Source of the DNA: Chrysophaeum taylorii
Taxonomy: Eukaryota; Sar; Pelagophyceae; Pelagomonadales; Pelagomonadaceae
Assembly: GCA_029834535.1 (NCBI GenBank)
Contig: JAQMWT010000113.1
Coordinates: 1 to 64,000, forward strand
DNA length: 64,000 bases
Direction of reading: 5' to 3'
The position numbers and the translations under genes were made by a program. The notes under the pieces are model-generated. The model saw nothing but the letters and a program-made list of their open reading frames with translations. It had not been told where the DNA came from and did not search any database. Positions within the stretch are counted from its first letter, which is position 1. Every line of letters begins with the position of its first letter. Below, in pieces: positions 10,010 through 20,040 of the stretch.

Positions 10010-11920
10010 AGGACGTTCGACCGCGCAGCGTCGCTCGGGAGCAGCTTAAGTGCCGCGTCGAGTTGCGTCTTAACCGTCGAGAGCTGGGCCTCCCGAAGAG
10101 GGCTTGAATGACGACAGGTTGACTTTCATGGCTTCCAGAAGGGCCTCGGGGTAGTCGTTCGCCGGGCGCTCGATCGAGGGCCTTCTCGACGGCGGCGGCG
10201 TTGATGGTCCTCCATCGCCGCCTCCTGGCGCGCCGCAGCCTGCGGCTAGTGGTTCTGCAACCATCACGAGCTGCCTTCTATAGAACGTCGTTGCTGAACG
10301 CGGCGAGGCGTCCTCCATCAACTCGATCACACGTTTAGTTACTTTTTTCATCGTTCGACCAGCGACCTCGTCGGCGACACCTCGGCTGGCGCTTGGCCGC
10401 AAAACTCGTGGCGGCGCGGTCGAAGATGTGGTCCCGGTCCCGTTGGCACGAGTCGACACCGGCGCGCAGCTTCCGACGCTCACGTCTCGAAGACGGCGGC
10501 GTCGTGATACTTCGAGGTGCTCAACTCGAGTTCCGTGCCGTCGAAGGCCCTCCGGAGCTCCGACGTCTGGTTGACCGGCGCCCGTCGCCAACGTAGACTG
10601 CCCCTCGCTCCAAGGTGCTGCCCTGGCCCCAGGCCCGGATCGAGCGTGGTCTTCTTGGTCTCTGGATTATTGGTGTCGGTCGGAGACTAGATCCGGCCCG
10701 GAAGGGCCGCGACGTCGTGGATCGTAGACTGGCAGTCGACAGACAGCTTCGCCAACCAAGCCCGGATCTCGAGAAACTGGGGGTATGTGGCGATCTCGGG
10801 GTGTCGTCGACGGCCTCATACTCGGCGGTGGTCGCGACGGGTTGTGGATTATCCTGGCAGACTCTGAAGAAAGGATAGCCGGCGGGAGCTCGCAACCTCC
10901 GTGGCGCTCCTGGCGAACTCGGTGGAGCGCTCGACTCAGGTCGCCGAACCGATCGGCGATCGCCTCGGCTTCGCCAGCCGCGCTCTGCTCGGAGATCTCG
11001 TGCGCGCTGAGCGTCCAGTTCTCCGTCTCGCCGCCTCGTTTTTTGACGCGAACGCGGGCGGTAGCGATATCCTTGCGATCGAGCGCGTACGTCGCCGCCG
11101 CCGCGTCGACGACCTCACCGTAGCCCGGCGCGAGGGTGACGGCGAGCTCGTGAAGGACGCCCATCTAGGAGCGCAGGTCGCGAATGAAGCGTTCAGAAGA
11201 CGGGAGCTCCACGTCCCTCGCCCGCCGCGACTCGATCCTGCGGCTACTCAAACTACTCCTCCTCGAACTGGACGCGACCCTCGGCAGCAGCAGCCAGGAG
11301 CACGATCTCCTCCATTTGCTTCGCCTCCTGGTTGACGGCGGCGTAATAATTGTCCTTGAGTTGTCGTCGCATGTCCCGAGGGTCCGATTTCTTCAATCTA
11401 TTCCTCGTCCACGCCTTGGCCTCCGCGTCCTGCCGCCGCCTTCGACCAAGCCTTGGTCGCGCGAGCTCGCCGACGGATGGCTGCACCTTCGCAGCATCGC
11501 GGTCGTGCTGGTTCTCCCTCGCGGCAAAAACTAGGAAGCTCGTTCCGTTCCCGGAGTCGCTCCTCCCGACATGCGACCTCGTACTCGCGCTCGGCCTCGA
11601 GACGCCCCGAATCGCCCGCGGCGGCCAACTCCGTCTCGAGAGAGAGCCTCGGCGCCGCGGGCCTGGTTCGGTACGCGCTCGACTGCGATAGCGCGCCCTT
11701 CTTGCGCCGCCTTGGCTGTCTTGAGCTGTCTGGTTGTCTCTTAGCGCGAGCGATCGCCGAAGCTAGCGTCGCGACGACAACGGTCGCGAGAATTCTCTTC
11801 GAGCGCGCGAACAAATCGACCCGAGGGGCTGTCGGCTTGTCGCTCGGATCGCCGGACACGATTCTCCGCGTCGCACCCGCCACGATGCCCTTGAGCCCGA
11901 CGGTGACGGTCTGGGTGATT
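10010..11920 (-). pseudogene. decayed unrecognised protein-coding sequence, copy A
   Basis: On the minus strand several adjacent frames read like protein but are interrupted, so this is a broken gene or element. Readable pieces, in order: an Arg/Glu-rich helical part (EAEREYEVACREERLRERNE, about 11.55 kb), KDNYYAAVNQEAKQMEEI (about 11.3 kb), LAPGYGEVVDAAAATYALDR to EAIADRFGDLSRALHRVRQE (11.15-10.9 kb), DNPQPVATTAEYEAVDD (about 10.83 kb), ELSTSKYHDAAVFETR (about 10.5 kb) and AQLSTVKTQLDAALKLLPSD (about 10.08 kb). The parts below about 11.0 kb align with copy B at 20.05-21.0 kb in opposite orientation. The sequence near 10000 reads ACGAGAGGTAAGT on the minus strand, which could be a splice donor. 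I do not recognise the family. Confidence 0.45.
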
Positions 11921-12453
11921 GTCTTTCAAGCGTAAAGTATTATCCCGGTCGCCGTAGTAGTGCTCTCCACAATCCCAGCACCTCCTCGGGCATTCCACCC
12001 CGCCGAGCAATCCTGGTTAACCTCGTCGCCAGGACGAATCGTCGTTTTCAAGTGCCGCGAGAGAGCGTCCGAGATCCGACGGATGATTATTGCTCGCATC
12101 GGTGCTTCTTTGTCTCGATTCTTCGGCGCCAGATCAGATCCCATCCCGGCGACACTCCGTCGAGCAGACATAAAACCGGACCGGCAAGTCGCCCGATATG
12201 CAAAAGATCCGTTCGAGATCCAGGGGCGCCCCCCGTTTATCCTCTCCGAAAGCATAGTATTTTGAAGCAGCATGCGCACTGTTTCGCGCCCTTTTGTTTC
12301 GCCATCGCGCCTCCCGATATTGTTGTATAATCAACTTCAATCAACGTCAAAATAATAATACCGTAGTAGTACGTCCCCTTACCCCCCTCCTTGATTGTAA
12401 ACCAACGTAGTAGTAGGGTTTTTGCTTGATTTCTCCAACCGGGCGCCGGCGTC
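11921..12453. promoter_or_regulatory. upstream region of the Ala-rich gene
   Basis: No gene was recognised. It must contain the promoter of the gene starting at 12454. GTAGTAGTA-like short repeats occur near 12363 and 12408. Confidence 0.3.
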
Positions 12454-12761
12454 ATGTTGAGGTTGATGTTGGTGGTTGGTGTCGCGGCTGGGTTCCTGAT
12501 GGTGCCCACGCCGAAGAGCGAGCGTGCGTTGTTCGCGCGGAAGAAAAAGAAGGTGTTGGTCAATCCGGATGGGAGTCTGCCGGTGGTCGGGCAACAGCCC
12601 TATGGCATCGTTCCGGTGGCGGTCGAAGAGGAGGCTGTTGTCGGGCAGCCCTTTGGCGGGGCGGCGGTGGCGGGCGAAGAGGAGCCGGTTGTGGTCGCCG
12701 AGCCGGCGGTCGTCGAGGAAGAAGGCCCCGTCGTGGAAGAGATTGCGCTCGACCCCGAGAT

Positions 12762-12792
<31 letters not shown>

Positions 12793-14067
12793 CTAGATTC
12801 GGGTCGGCTCGCCGTCGAGGCGGCTCTCGAGGCGCCGAGCATCCCGGCGTCGGAGGCGGCGTTAGAGGCTTTCCCGGAAGACGACGAGGTCGCGGCGAGT
12901 GGACAGGCAGTCCTCGCGAAGCTCGAGGCCGCGCGCGCGGCGCCGGAAGGATCCGACTCGCTGGAGGCGGCGATCGCTCTCGAGGGATCCGACTCGGGCG
13001 CGTTGGAGGATAAGCTGGAGGAGCTGAAGACGGCGGCGGCCGCCCTCGACGTGGCGGCGGCGAGCGAGGAGGCGAAGATCGTCGCTGCCGCCATCGAGGC
13101 CGCCTCGGCCCTGCTGCCTGCCGATCACCCGAGCATGGCGGCGGCCGAGACGCGTCGCGCGCAGCTCGTCGCGTCGAAACGTCTCGAGGAGGCAGCGATT
13201 GGCGAGATCGAAGACGCTCTCGCGGTCGCCGCGGAGGCCGGGATCACCGATGACGAGTTTCTCGCGCCGTACCGCGAGAAACTCGAGAGAGCGCGCGTCT
13301 CTATGGACGCCGTCCTCGCGGCGACGGCCGGAAACGACGTCGCGGCCGTCGCGGCGGCGATCGAGTCGGCTATCGACGCCGGCGTGTCGCCCGAGTCGCG
13401 CGAGATCGCGGCGGCGACTGCAAAGCGCGCCGCCCTGCTCCTCGACGACGCCGAGCGGCGCGCTGCGGCTTTTCCTCCCGACGTGGCCGCCCTCCGCGAC
13501 GCGATCAAAATCGCCTCGGACGATGCGGCACCCGACCGCGTCGACGCGGCCTGCGCGGCGCTCGCGGCTGCCGAGCGCGTCGCCACCCTCGCTGCCGAGG
13601 GCGCGGCGGCCAAAGCGAAGCGCGACGAGATGATCGCGGCCTTGGAAAAAGAAACCCTCGTCCAGAAAATCGATGCCCTCAAGACCCTCGGTCTCGAGAC
13701 GATCGACCAGCGCCAAAAACGCCGCGATCAGCTCATACTCTACCTCGCCAAGCAGCGTTCCCTCGCCCTCTGCCGCGAATGGTGTCTCGAAGACGGAACG
13801 CCCCTTTTTCGCCTCAATCCCGACGGCACCGCCGACGCCTCTGCCTCGGCCGGGGGAAAACGCGGCTCCTGGGAAGTCCTCGACGAGACCGACTTCACCT
13901 CCACGATCCGCGTCTCCCTCAAACTCCTCGCCTCGCCCGCCGCCCCGCCCAAGCCCCACATCCTTACCGGCCTCGTCGCCGCAGACACCTTCGACGCCAC
14001 GCTTTCCACCAAACTCTTCGGACAGGACATCCAGGAGCCCTGCAGCCTCACCGCTTCCTTACCCTAA
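12454..14067 (+). CDS. Ala-rich helical protein with putative plastid-targeting leader (537 residues)
   Basis: The ATG at 12454 begins a hydrophobic leader (MLRLMLVVGVAAGFLMVP). A Phe directly after the likely signal cleavage point (VAAG/F), followed by a basic stretch (KSERALFARKKKK), resembles the bipartite ASAFAP-type leader of heterokont plastid proteins; this is inference. Residues about 45-130 are Val/Glu/Pro-rich and end in a run of Ser encoded by TCG repeats (12769-12792). Residues about 130-400 are a long Ala/Glu helical array (repeated AAAIEAA and AVAAEAG-type segments). The last 130 residues (DGTPLFRLNPDGTADAS...FTSTIRVSLKLL...LFGQDIQEPC) look like a compact beta-rich domain. No family was recognised. 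It is convergent with the 621-residue gene, 116 bp apart. Confidence 0.7.
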
Positions 14068-14183
14068 TACCGATACATCCCTCAAGAAACAAAGAAAGAA
14101 TAATGAATGCAAGAAGTAGAAGCGCGCTGCAGCTATAGGAGCAGCGCAAGAAAAAAAAAAATGATTCAAGATTCAGTGTCCAG

Positions 14184-16049
14184 TCAGCTTGGGAGGGCGG
14201 TGAGGAGGTTTGCCGCCGAGGGGTGGGTGCGGAGGGCGAAGGCGTGCGTGGAGAAGCGCGCGAGGTCGTTGGCCCTGAAGGCGAGTTCGTTGGGATGGGT
14301 AAGTTGTGCGGAGGCGGGCGCGGGCGCGGCGGCGGGCGGCGTGCGACGGTTTGACTGATTTTCCTGGGGTGCGGCGGGCTTGTAGGGGTTGACGGAGACG
14401 TCGGCGCTCTCGTCGACGAGGCGGGAGTGGGCAAACTTGTCTGACTTGACGAACAAGGAGGGAACGACCTCGAGGACGCTGCGATAACCGACGAGGAATT
14501 TGGAGACGAAGTGTCCCTCGTCGTCGGATTTGAGGTGTCGGAGGATGGCGCGCGGCGAGGAGCTGAGGCAGAGCTCGCAGACGAAGAGGAGGGCGACGTA
14601 GGTGCGGAGCATGTAGCCGTCGTCGCGGACGATGGACAAATTCCCGGCGGAAGAGACCTTGCGTAGGCCGTCGATGCGCTTGGTGGCGAGGCGGTCGACC
14701 AGGACGAGGAAGAGGGCGGAGAAGCGCGGGAGGTCCGAAGAAACGACGCGGACGATGTCGGCGAGGCCGGCGCGGGCGTCGCCGCCGACGACGCGGAGCT
14801 GGTAGATTTGGACGAGAACGTCCTGGTTGCCGAGGACGTAGGATTCGTCGACGGCCGCGTCGTACTCGCGCTCGAGGAGCAAACGGACGTCCTGGACGAT
14901 GGACAAGGCGAGGGCCTGGACCTCGGCGGAGGCGGCGTCGTCGGCGCGGGGGTCGTCGCGGCGGCGCGCGGCGAGGGCCGCGACGAGCGTCCCGAGGCGG
15001 AGGAAGACCCGGCTGCGGCAGAGGGCGCCCATCTTGGCGGCGAGGGGTCCGTGGCAGAAGGGGTCTGTCTGCGGGGCATCGTCCGAGAGAAACACGTCGG
15101 CGGCGTCGACGAGGCGCTGGAGCTCGTCGAGGGCGTCTTGGAGAAATCGTCGCTCGGGTCGTTGCTCGAGGCAGAACTCGTAGGCGTCGACGATCGTCGC
15201 GACCGCGAGGCATCGCTCGTCGAGCGGTCGTTCGTCGTCGCCGGCGACGGCCAGCCAGCTCGTCATCGCGAGGTCGCGCGGCGAGGTTCGGGAACTTGAA
15301 GTCCGTTGCGCGCTCGCACGCACGGCCGCCGCGACGGCCGCGTAGTATGCTTCGACTAGACAGTACCGCGCTATTCGCGTCGAGGGATGCGCGAAGACGA
15401 GCGCCTGGATCGCTGCCCGCGACACCTTCTTGTCGGCCAGCAGAACGCTCGCGGCGAGCTCGTAGGGTCGCCCGGTCAACACGTACCGCTCGACGGCCGA
15501 CTCGAGGACCTTTCGCGCGCGGCCCGCGTACGCGTGCGCCAACGCCCTCCGGAGCCGAGCGCACGACGCGCTCCGGAGGGCGCGCCCCGCCTGCCGCGCG
15601 AACCGCCGCCCGCACCCGGCGACAGACCGCAGCACGCCCACGTCGCACCCGAGGCACTCCTCAAGCAGCACGCGCCGCGGTCTCGCTAGCTCGAGGCACC
15701 TCTCCAACTTCTGCACCGCTTTATCGTCGTGTCGCGTCGCGACGCACAGCAGGTTGTGGGCCTCCTTGGCTTCCGACGACCACAAGCCAAACAACGACAA
15801 ACTCCGCGCCATCGTCTCATCCGACGACGATTGCCCGCCGAGGTTTTTGCTGCTGCTACCCATCTCCTCGACCTTGTCCTCGTCTGCTTCGGACGACGAC
15901 GAACAACGCGCCAACGATGCCGGCGCCTCGACGTCCTCAGAAATAATCGCCTTTTCTTCCGAGGGAAGGGGAGGGGGCCGCACCCACCACCTCCGGATCC
16001 ATGCCGCGATCCACCGCGCCACCGACGCAACCAACCTCCACAACAACAT
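14184..16049 (-). CDS. membrane-anchored protein of unknown function (621 residues)
   Basis: ATG complementary to 16047-16049. The N-terminus (MLLWRLVASVARWIAAWIRRWWVR) is a Trp-rich hydrophobic/amphipathic segment that may act as a signal anchor. Residues about 30-75 are acidic and Ser-rich. Residues about 85-540 are a helical, Leu/Ala/Arg-rich region with no recognised motif and no TPR or ARM consensus I would defend (for example LAASVLLADKKVSRAAIQAL, LVQIYQLRVVGGDARAG, LRTYVALLFVCELCLSS). The tail is Pro/Ala-rich. Strong third-position GC and length argue for a real gene. A short intron near the Pro-rich tail cannot be excluded. Plus-strand frames across it are shadows. Confidence 0.7.
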   Translation of the reverse strand: MLLWRLVASVARWIAAWIRRWWVRPPPLPSEEKAIISEDVEAPASLARCSSSSEADEDKVEEMGSSSKNLGGQSSSDETMARSLSLFGLWSSEAKEAHNLLCVATRHDDKAVQKLERCLELARPRRVLLEECLGCDVGVLRSVAGCGRRFARQAGRALRSASCARLRRALAHAYAGRARKVLESAVERYVLTGRPYELAASVLLADKKVSRAAIQALVFAHPSTRIARYCLVEAYYAAVAAAVRASAQRTSSSRTSPRDLAMTSWLAVAGDDERPLDERCLAVATIVDAYEFCLEQRPERRFLQDALDELQRLVDAADVFLSDDAPQTDPFCHGPLAAKMGALCRSRVFLRLGTLVAALAARRRDDPRADDAASAEVQALALSIVQDVRLLLEREYDAAVDESYVLGNQDVLVQIYQLRVVGGDARAGLADIVRVVSSDLPRFSALFLVLVDRLATKRIDGLRKVSSAGNLSIVRDDGYMLRTYVALLFVCELCLSSSPRAILRHLKSDDEGHFVSKFLVGYRSVLEVVPSLFVKSDKFAHSRLVDESADVSVNPYKPAAPQENQSNRRTPPAAAPAPASAQLTHPNELAFRANDLARFSTHAFALRTHPSAANLLTALPS

Positions 16050-16204
16050 GGTGGTGCCTGTGACGACCGGGGGGGTTGAGGCACACTCACACTTGAACTA
16101 GATTCCTTGCCTTTTGCTTTCCGTCCTTCTTTTGTAACGAACTAATAACTAAATTCTTCATTCTGGGTGGGAGGAAGAAGGGTCTAGGGTCACTAGGAAA
16201 GGGG
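16050..16204. other. upstream region of the 621-residue gene
   Basis: AT-richer DNA between the minus-strand start and the first Helitron. No gene seen; presumably promoter. Confidence 0.3.
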
Positions 16205-17513
16205 TCCTTACTACTAATCGACGACAGATGTTTGTCTGTTTGTCTGTCTGTTTGTTTGTCTTTAAATGTCGACTGCTAAGAGGGGGGTGTGTGGGGGGGG
16301 CATGAAGGATGTGGGTGGGTTGTCTTTAAATGTCGACTGCTAAGAGGGGGGGGTGTGGGGGGGGGCATGAAGGATGTGGGTGGGTTTGTGGGGTAGGAGG
16401 GATGTGCCTGACGGGCGGAGATAAGTACGCGGGACCTAGTCGGGGTCATCGCCGAGTCGTGGGGCACGTTTGTCTTTAAATGTCGACTGCTAAGAGGGGG
16501 GTGTGTGTGGGGAGCATGAAGGATGTGGGTGGGTTTGTGGGGTAGGAGGGATGTGCCTGACGGGCGGAGATAAGTGGGTGGGTTGTCCCCCGATTCAGGG
16601 TAAGGATCAGGTAGGCGCGCGAGCCAGACATTGATCCTCCAAGCCGTCTACGGCGACCTCGCAGACTGTTTCCACGACCCGCGGCGGCTCTTTCGGCGCG
16701 CCATTCTCACGCCCCGTCGAAACGATGTTGTCGATGCTGACAACGCGCGCATGACCGCGGCCTTTTTATCCCGGAGACGAGGCGTCGGACTCTTTTCGGC
16801 CGACTAGGTTGGGTCGGAAGACGACGCCTCGCTCTTTACAGTCGAGTTTTCGACTCCCTGACAACCAACGGCATGCTGACTTTGAGCGCGAGCTTAAAGT
16901 CTTCGCAACCTCGACCCGTTGCACGGCTACTTCAACGGTACCAGATACATGATCGATCGTGTCGTTGTCACCGAGGCTCCTCCAACCTGTATCTCTTAAG
17001 GCCCGCCGACGCCCAACGATCAACAAGAGCCAGGGCCAGACGCCCCGCGAGGTCGGAGTCCTCTTGCCCAAGCCCGTCTTCTGCCACGTCCAGATCTACG
17101 TGGCTCTCTGTCGATCGGCAACCCTCCACCCTACCCCACACGTGCGGCGCAATACCGATAAGCCCCCTCCCGGCGTCTACACGCGCACTGTAGGTGAACT
17201 ATAACTGGGACCAGGTGAGCTTATTTGGACCAGGTGGACTTACTGGAGTAAGAGATTGGGACTAGGTGAACTTACTGGGGCCAGGTGAACTTACTGGGGG
17301 TTTTAGAGTAAACTCAAAGCCTGACAAAGGTTAGCGGCGTGTGCGGATCAAAGCAGCTTAGATTGGCGGAGGTGAGAGCGACGAGCTCGAAGGAGTGGGT
17401 GTGAGCACGAGTGGGTTTACGCCGAACTCACTGGGGTTAGAGATTTGGACTGGGTGAACTTACTGACAAGGGGTTAGAGATTGGGACTAGGTGAACTTAC
17501 TGGCCTGCGCTTG
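16205..17513 (+). mobile_element. Helitron copy H1 with decayed helicase C-terminus
   Basis: The 5' end reads TCCTTACTACTAATCG and the 3' end CTGGCCTGCGCTTG followed by T. Those are the same termini that flank the clean insertions at 52961-54041 and 47437-48564, although here the base before the element is G. Near the 5' end lie TGTTTG repeats and three pieces of a short interspersed element (words TTTAAATGTCGACTGCTAAG at about 16262, 16325 and 16475). From about 16633 to 17150 it carries a broken Helitron/Pif1-like helicase C-terminus. The 3' third is a minisatellite of GTGAACTTACTGGGACCAG-type units. It sits inside a retroelement fragment (17514-18060). Confidence 0.7.
16633..17150 (+). pseudogene. 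Helitron/Pif1-like helicase C-terminal fragment
   Basis: Pieces in three frames match the last third of Helitron helicases in order: RAILTPRNxDVVDADNARM-like DNA, the block GDEASxFFSAD, LNSLTTNGM, the TRYMIDRV region and finally INKSQGQTPREVGVLLPKPVFCHVQIYVALC, which is the T-x-N-K-S-Q-G motif V and the QLYVALSR motif VI of superfamily 1B helicases. Frame changes and stops make it non-functional. The same fragment with the same damage recurs in the other Helitron copies of this window, so it was broken before the family spread. Confidence 0.7.
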
Positions 17514-18060
17514 TTGTGTATTCAGGACAAGCGAGTGTGGAAATCTCTTCTTATGCAGTGCATATTCAGTGCAGAATTTTCGATATGGGACATCCGAGGG
17601 ATAGTGCCCCGGGTTTGCAATGACCTGCACAGCCTTGATGGCTTGGGCATTTGAAGAATGGTGCGCGTCGTGAAATAATATGGTTGCGCGTTTGTGCACG
17701 TCGCGAAAAGCGAGAGTACCACGAGAGGGCACCTTTCGGTCAAATGAAGCATTTTTCTGATGGGCTTGACGAGGGGTGATCAACGGGATGTGCTTCTCTT
17801 TGGAAGTCTTGGAAGTAGATGGTGATGTATCATCCAAAGACGGAACGTGAGACATAAACACGCGACCAACAGAATCAACATCAAATTGTGTATGTTCGAC
17901 ACCAATAGACACGGTGCCAAGACACATAAAAAGTTTCGAAGAAGGCGAGCCGTTAGACGAAGAGTTGCCGTTCGTGGGAGGCGCAGCAGCGTGACCCGGT
18001 GCTCCCCCATCGCCTTCGCGCAGACGAACCTTGGCCCCTCTTGAACCCTCTGTTTCAACC
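17514..18060 (-). mobile_element. fragment of a Ty1/copia-like polyprotein, interrupted by Helitron H1
   Basis: A minus-strand frame contains ILFHDAHHSS...KFCTEYALHKKRF, which has the spacing of the His/Cys zinc-binding segment just before a copia integrase core (L-H-x4-H ... C-x-x-x-x-L-x-K). This is a fossil piece of a few hundred bases. H1 ends exactly at its edge, so the Helitron probably jumped into it. Assignment to copia is by motif spacing only. Confidence 0.35.
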
Positions 18061-18626
18061 AAAGGCCCTGCTGCGCCGGTCGTCCATACTTTCTTACTTA
18101 TAACCCTCCTCTTGACGAGGGCAACAGCCCCAAACAAGCCGAGGCGGCGGAGTGTAGCGCGACTGGCAACCTTATAGCCTCTATTCTCGGAGGCGGCTTC
18201 ACCTCACTGTTAAAAGGGAACGCCGAGGGTAGCGTCCTTTCTCCGAAGGGGGCGCTTGCGACAGCCTCAACTTTATGTAGCGAAAATTGCGTGGGCAATC
18301 AAGTAGATCCGGAGAAGCCACCCATCTTTTCCGTGCTATTGATGATGCTCGCGGCGTTCTTGAATTCCGTCTTGCCGAGGTCGCTATACCTGATCCGGGC
18401 CGCCGCAATAAATTCTTGTTCATGCGCAGTAGGGCAACATTGTCCGTCTCGCCCGCGTCAAGCCGAGAATGCCATCAGGGCAGAGTGCTTTGACTGGCTG
18501 GGCATGGCCTTGAATTTATTTCCGAACAAAAATATGAACCTACAGTGAAGCGAGCTTCGTGAATTAATTCCTGACGATGCTTAAACCTTACCTCGTGTTT
18601 TCTCCACAAAGAGAGAGCCCTTCTCA
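18061..18626. other. intergenic region, no gene seen
   Basis: No supported gene. Short frames on both strands lack recognisable domains. The segment lies just upstream of a sulfotransferase-like gene and may hold its promoter or an unrecognised first exon. Confidence 0.3.
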
Positions 18627-18659
18627 TTGTTGATAAAAGACTCCACCGTCGTCAAAAAG

Positions 18660-19410
18660 GTGTTCATCCTCCTCAACGTTTATGTTGCCAACGCCGCCTC
18701 CATCGACGAATTGCCGCGCTCCAAGATGATCGCTGCGACGATGGAGCGCGCCTTTCCGCTCGCCGACGAGACCGTCGCTTGGGATTCGGTTGAGTGGTTA
18801 AAATATTCGACGATTCTTGTTTCGGGACCGCAAAGATCAGGTACGACGTATTTTGCCACCGCTCTTGCGAAGACGCTCGGCTACGCGCACGCCGACGAGA
18901 TGGCAACTGTAAAGCTCACGCAGCCTGACGGATCGGTGCAAGTTATATCCCCAAAGACATCTTTCCAAGACACCCTCAAGAATAAGGCGAACGTTGTCCT
19001 CCAACGGCCGGGCTGGTCTCACCTTTTGCACAAGGTATCGAACCCCCGCGTCTTCGTCGCCTTCGTCGCCAGGAACTGCCTCGACGTCTTCCGGTCGCAG
19101 AACCGGATCATGGTCGGCACGGCGGATACGGGCTGGACGTGTCGCTTCGGCAGAACAGTCGAATGGTCGAATTTCGACAAAGATCCCGAATTAAAAAAAC
19201 ATGTAGAATCGGAGCACGACATGATCTGCACCATCAAGCAGCAGGCCTACCGAAACTACCAGCGCGGGGTCCTCGAGGCCCGGGGAATCGCGACGGGGGC
19301 TCGCGACGGCCCCCGTCGCCTACGCCTCCTTCCGCTCTTTCGATTCGTACGTCAATAGCACCATTCGCAACCCACACCTCGACCCCAAGCAAATCGCCAC
19401 CTATCCATGA
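18660..19410 (+). pseudogene. sulfotransferase-like gene, copy 1 (altered C-terminus)
   Basis: Encodes a P-loop sulfotransferase-like protein: ILVSGPQRSGTTYFATALAK is the 5'-phosphosulfate loop and VFVAFVARNCLDVFRSQNR fits the 3'-phosphate-binding strand and helix of PAPS-dependent sulfotransferases. The leader VFILLNVYVANAAS is signal-anchor-like, but its first codon is GTG where copy 2 (minus strand, 32638-33332) has ATG. The first in-frame ATG is at 18726, so the true start is uncertain. Against copy 2, a 13-bp insertion at 19297-19309 shifts the frame, giving an odd tail that stops near 19358. The frame it left continues cleanly to a stop at 19408-19410 (ending IATYP). Either this copy is recently damaged or it uses the altered tail. 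Confidence 0.6.
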
Positions 19411-20040
19411 TAGCTGAGAGAGGTTTACTAGCTGACTATCCAACCGACAAACTCGCCCAGCAGTGACTCCCTACCAACACGCGCTCAGGCTGGGCGGCAG
19501 CCGCTTCTATAGAGGGGGGGGGGGCTGCGGCCCCCCTTTAATAATGTGTCGTGCTAGGGGGCCGCGCTCGCGCGCTAAGAGAGCTAGAAGAGGCCACGGC
19601 TCTTTCTTTTCGTCAGCCCTCGCGAGAAACCCTAAACCTTCAAGCCCCCCCCCACCCCTCTTATTCGCAGTCGACCCTTATTAATTACACAAAAATTGCC
19701 GTTTGATGCCTGAGCCCAAGAATGTTTCAGTGTTGGGAATTCACTAAACCAAGTGAACGTGAACCACGTCACCACGGTCACCACGCAAGTATGGTGAAGT
19801 GACTTGAAGTGAACACATCATCCAAGGTGAATGAAAGTGAGGGATTTCCGGATACAAAGCTTCGGTGAAGTGAAGTGAAGTGAAGTGAATCGATTTCAGT
19901 GAACCTGGTGAAGTGCTAGCATCGTGAATTCCCAAAGTTGGTATGTTTTTTGGTATTGAGTGGTTTTTGATATCGGGTTGCCTGTACAACTTTATGCAAA
20001 CTTGCCCACCGCCGAAGTTCAAGTACCTTGGATACCGTCC
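19411..20040. other. intergenic region with GTGAA repeats and a G/C-rich palindrome
   Basis: Near 19516-19542 a run of G followed by CTGCGG and a run of C could form a strong hairpin. Near 19640-19680 lies C-rich DNA followed by GCAGTCGACCCTTA, an edge word of the short interspersed family. From about 19740 to 19920 the sequence is rich in GTGAA units, tandem at 19864-19890. About 45 bp near 19930-19990 are shared, inverted, with each tandem unit (for example near 49455). No gene seen. Confidence 0.4.

Noticed and set aside
19516-19542. rho-independent-like terminator hairpin
   Set aside because: The G/C palindrome is real, but the setting is eukaryotic and no T-tract role can be argued.
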